This document shows positions 8,880 to 10,275 of a stretch of DNA of 10,275 nt, piece by piece. This stretch comes from UBA4736 sp002404015 (GTDB taxonomy: Bacteria; Chloroflexota; Dormibacteria; Dormibacterales; Dormibacteraceae), in NCBI GenBank assembly GCA_036747295.1, contig DAIOCN010000045.1, forward strand, positions 1 through 10,275, written 5' to 3'. Within the stretch, counting starts at the first letter, position 1. The number at the start of each line of letters is the position of its first letter. The position numbers and the translations under genes are program-made. The notes beneath the pieces were generated by a model, which had not been told where the DNA came from, did not search any database, and was given only the letters and a program-made list of their open reading frames with translations.

Positions 8880-8885
8880 TATAAT
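8880..8885 (+). promoter_or_regulatory. -10 box (TATAAT) of a probable rplJL promoter
   Basis: A perfect TATAAT hexamer in a GC-rich context, placed so that transcription would start near 8891-8893, exactly where the L10 leader structure begins. No good TTGACA-like -35 is seen 16-18 nt upstream, so the promoter may rely on other contacts. It would let rplJL be expressed apart from the L11-L1 operon. Confidence 0.6.
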
Positions 8886-8954
8886 CAGCGCCTGCCCTAG
8901 ACAGCAGGTGGCGCGCGCCCGCGCGTCTTAATGTCCTGCCGAGGCGAACCAAGT

Positions 8955-8969
8955 GAGGCATAACGCCTC
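8955..8969 (+). promoter_or_regulatory. Putative antiterminator hairpin in the rplJ leader
   Basis: GAGGC (8955-8959) pairs with GCCTC (8965-8969) around the loop ATAAC. Its 3' arm overlaps the first four bases of the terminator stem at 8966-8969, so both cannot form fully together. GAGGCG at 8941-8946 could compete for the same CGCCTC bases. The stem is short and the role is inferred from position. Confidence 0.4.
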
Positions 8970-9000
8970 CGCGCCTCCTATCTATGGCGCGGAGGTTTTT
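8966..9000 (+). terminator. Intrinsic terminator/attenuator that also masks the rplJ ribosome site
   Basis: A perfect 10-bp stem CCTCCGCGCC (8966-8975) with GGCGCGGAGG (8986-8995), a 10-nt loop and a run of five T (8996-9000) form a textbook Rho-independent terminator, only 6 nt before the rplJ ATG. The 3' arm ends in GGAGG (8991-8995), the only plausible rplJ Shine-Dalgarno, 11 nt from the ATG. Folding would therefore both stop transcription and hide the ribosome site. This fits L10-controlled attenuation as described for Bacillus rplJL. Confidence 0.8.
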
Positions 9001-9006
9001 CTCTCA

Positions 9007-9531
9007 ATGGCGAGACCGGAGAAGGTCGAACAGGTCGCTCAGCTGACGACGAAGCTGCAGCACGCCAAGGTGGCCGTCCTGACCGACTACAGAGGGCTGA
9101 CCGTCAGCCAGATGGAGGACCTGCGGTCGCGGCTGCGCGCGGCGGGAGTCGAGTACCGCGTGATCAAGAACACCCTCGCCCGGCGGGCGGCGGTGGAGGC
9201 CGGCCACGCCGACTTTCAGCAGTCGCTCAAGGGCCCGATCGCGATCGCGTTCGGGTACGACGAGCTGGGCATCCCGCCCAAGCTCCTGAACGAGTTCGCG
9301 CGCTCGACGCGGCTGAAGCTCGACATCGTCGGCGCGCTGGTGGAGGGCCGCGTGGTCTCCCCCGAGCAGGTACGGCAGCTGGCCGACCTGCCACCGCGGG
9401 AAGTCCTCCTAGCCCAGCTCCTGGGGATGCTGCAGTCCCCGATCGCCCTGCTCGTGGGCACCATGCAAGCACCCGTCCAGCAGCTCGTGGGGCTGCTCGA
9501 GGCATACAAGAACAAGTTGGAGGCAGCGTAG
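9007..9531 (+). CDS. rplJ: 50S ribosomal protein L10
   Basis: A 174-residue stalk base protein that anchors L7/L12 dimers to 23S rRNA next to L11 and autoregulates its own operon. Seen: N-terminal RPEKVEQVAQLTTKL, the RNA-binding region VLTDYRGLTVSQMEDLRSRLRAAGVEYRVIKNTLARRA, KGPIAIAFGYDE, the central LPPREVLLAQLLG and the C-terminal helix MQAPVQQLVGLLEAYKNKLEAA that binds L12. ATG 9007 is chosen. The frame is open back to GTG 8953, but those 18 codons lie inside the attenuator hairpins and are not L10-like. rplL follows 3 nt after the stop. Confidence 0.97.
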   Translation: MARPEKVEQVAQLTTKLQHAKVAVLTDYRGLTVSQMEDLRSRLRAAGVEYRVIKNTLARRAAVEAGHADFQQSLKGPIAIAFGYDELGIPPKLLNEFARSTRLKLDIVGALVEGRVVSPEQVRQLADLPPREVLLAQLLGMLQSPIALLVGTMQAPVQQLVGLLEAYKNKLEAA

Positions 9532-9534
9532 AAA

Positions 9535-9930
9535 ATGGCGAACGCCACACTCACCCCGAAGGATTTCGTCGAGGCTCTGAAGAGCTGGACCGTGCTGGAC
9601 GTCGTCGAGGCCATCAAGGCCATCGAGGACGAATTCGGCATCAAGGCTGCCGCGGCCGTCGCCGCCCCGGCCGCCGGCCCCGCGGCTGCCGCCCCGGCTG
9701 AGGAGGCTCCCGAGGAGCAGACCGAGTTCACCCTCACCCTGACCGCGGTTGGCGAGAGCAAGATCAACGTGATCAAGGCCGTCCGCGAGGTGACCCAGCT
9801 CGGCCTGAAAGAGGCCAAGGACCTGGTCGACGCGGCACCCAAGCCGGTGCTGGAGAACGTCAGCAAGGAGGACGCCGAGAAGGCCGCCGCCGCCCTGAAG
9901 GAGGCCGGCGCCACCGTCGAGATCAAGTAG
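9535..9930 (+). CDS. rplL: 50S ribosomal protein L7/L12
   Basis: A 131-residue multicopy stalk protein that recruits EF-Tu, EF-G and other GTPases to the ribosome. Seen: an N-terminal dimerisation domain that binds L10 (TPKDFVEALKSWTVLDVVEAIKAIEDEFGI, about 7-36), an Ala/Pro-rich flexible hinge (about 37-60), and the conserved C-terminal domain with FTLTLTAVGESKINVIKAVRE, GLKEAKDLVDAAPKPV and EAGATVEIK. GGAGG at 9519-9523 inside rplJ serves as its ribosome site. Length is slightly above the common 120-128, mainly from the hinge. The gene normally next, rpoB, is not reached; a repeat array starts directly after the stop codon. Confidence 0.97.
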   Translation: MANATLTPKDFVEALKSWTVLDVVEAIKAIEDEFGIKAAAAVAAPAAGPAAAAPAEEAPEEQTEFTLTLTAVGESKINVIKAVREVTQLGLKEAKDLVDAAPKPVLENVSKEDAEKAAAALKEAGATVEIK

Positions 9931-10233
9931 AGGTTCCCTCCCCTACAGGTTCCCGCTCCCGTGTGGGGAGGGGAGGGAGGGGGTCCCAATCGGAACCTGA
10001 CCGCGTAAGCGCCAGCTAGAAGGAGACCCCCGCCCCAAACCCTCGCCACAAGGGGGAGGGAGATGCTTTAGACCGCTCGTTCAGGTTCCCTCCCCCGTGT
10101 GGGGAGGGGAGGGTGGGGGTCCTAATCGGAACCTGACCGCGTAAGCGCCAGCTAGGAGACCCCCGCCCCAAACCCTCGCCACAAGGGGGAGGGAGATGCT
10201 TTAGACCGCTCGTTCAGGTTCCCTCCCCCGTGT
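9931..10233 (+). repeat. Tandem array of paired inverted REP-like elements (BIME-like)
   Basis: A 303-nt non-coding array. A partial head (9931-9943) touches the rplL stop. Two near-identical tandem units follow, 9946-10081 (136 nt) and 10082-10214 (133 nt), differing by a 3-nt deletion after AGCTAG and a few substitutions, then a truncated third head (10215-10233). Each unit holds a forward element (9950-9986; 10086-10122) and an inverted element (10022-10063; 10155-10196), separated by a conserved spacer. CAGGTTCC at the unit start is mirrored by GGAACCTG 46 nt later (9992-9999; 10128-10135). No open reading frame of coding character lies here. Confidence 0.85.
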
Positions 10234-10275
10234 CCCGAATCCACCGAAGGACGGCGGCGGCAGGGCCTGGAGAGG
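10234..10275. other. Window end, no feature recognised
   Basis: After the last repeat head breaks off, the final 42 bases are unique GC-rich sequence with no start codon in a good context, no -10/-35 pair and no hairpin. By synteny rpoB would be expected further right, but nothing here shows it. Confidence 0.5.

Larger units (their letters stand above)
8888..9006 (+). ncRNA. Ribosomal protein L10 leader (rplJL autoregulatory RNA)
   Basis: The 5' untranslated region of rplJ has the arrangement of the known L10 leader family. The strand GCAGGTGG (8904-8911) is followed by a GC-rich hairpin, then TTAATGTCCTGC (8928-8939) and GAGGCGAACC, with GCAGG pairing to CCTGC (8935-8939). In established examples the L10-(L12)4 complex binds this kinked helix and lowers expression of rplJ and rplL. 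Here GCAGG can also pair with CCTGC at 8891-8895, giving an alternative fold. A terminator hairpin carrying the rplJ ribosome site closes the leader. The family call rests on pattern recognition, not a covariance search. Confidence 0.72.

Noticed and set aside
8953..9006. In-frame GTG extension of rplJ by 18 codons
   Set aside because: The extra codons coincide with the antiterminator and terminator hairpins, lack L10 similarity, and MARPEKVEQ from 9007 is the normal beginning.
9946..10233. CRISPR array
   Set aside because: Unit length is about 135 bp, spacers are identical between units, and no cas gene is present; it is a tandem of inverted repeats.

Overview
The window is about 10.3 kb of very GC-rich bacterial DNA. 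It carries a housekeeping ribosomal-protein/transcription cluster and, to its left, two groups of metabolic genes. Codons are strongly GC-ending, several genes start with GTG or TTG, stop-start overlaps are common, and the order rpmG-secE-nusG-rplK-rplA-rplJ-rplL is the standard bacterial one. This fits a high-GC Terrabacteria-type lineage (Actinobacteriota, Chloroflexota, Dormibacterota or similar). The phylum cannot be fixed from the sequence alone, and nothing looks like plasmid, phage or recently transferred DNA.

Left block (138-4387, + strand): four genes packed into one apparent operon. They are pyruvate kinase, a small soluble sensor-less histidine kinase, a PIG-L family zinc deacetylase and a group II PLP-dependent decarboxylase. 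They overlap by 4, 8 and probably 4 nt, so translation is likely coupled. The decarboxylase has no good ATG/GTG/TTG start and may begin at a CTG that overlaps the deacetylase stop. The first 137 bases hold no gene or convincing promoter.

Middle block (6461 down to 4458, - strand): an isocitrate/isopropylmalate dehydrogenase family enzyme, an SGNH/GDSL esterase-lipase (11-nt overlap) and an 89-residue membrane protein of the LiaI/LiaF-like type. It converges on the left block at a repeat-filled 70-nt gap and diverges from the right block at a 125-nt intergenic region.

Right block (6587-9930, + strand): ribosomal protein L33, SecE, NusG, L11 and L1, then a 299-nt regulatory gap, then L10 and L7/L12. 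The gap holds a dispersed repeat, a short hairpin, a perfect TATAAT -10 box, an L10-type leader RNA and an intrinsic terminator. The 3' arm of that terminator contains the rplJ Shine-Dalgarno sequence, and a competing upstream hairpin overlaps its 5' arm. This reads as an L10 autoregulatory attenuator.

Right end (9931-10275): no gene. It holds a tandem array of about 135-bp units, each made of two inverted copies of a C-tract/G-tract palindromic repeat. The same repeat family sits at 4386-4453 and 8721-8758, in two cases starting at a stop codon. It resembles a REP/BIME system and is the least ordinary feature of the window. No CRISPR array, tRNA, rRNA, transposase or defence gene was seen.
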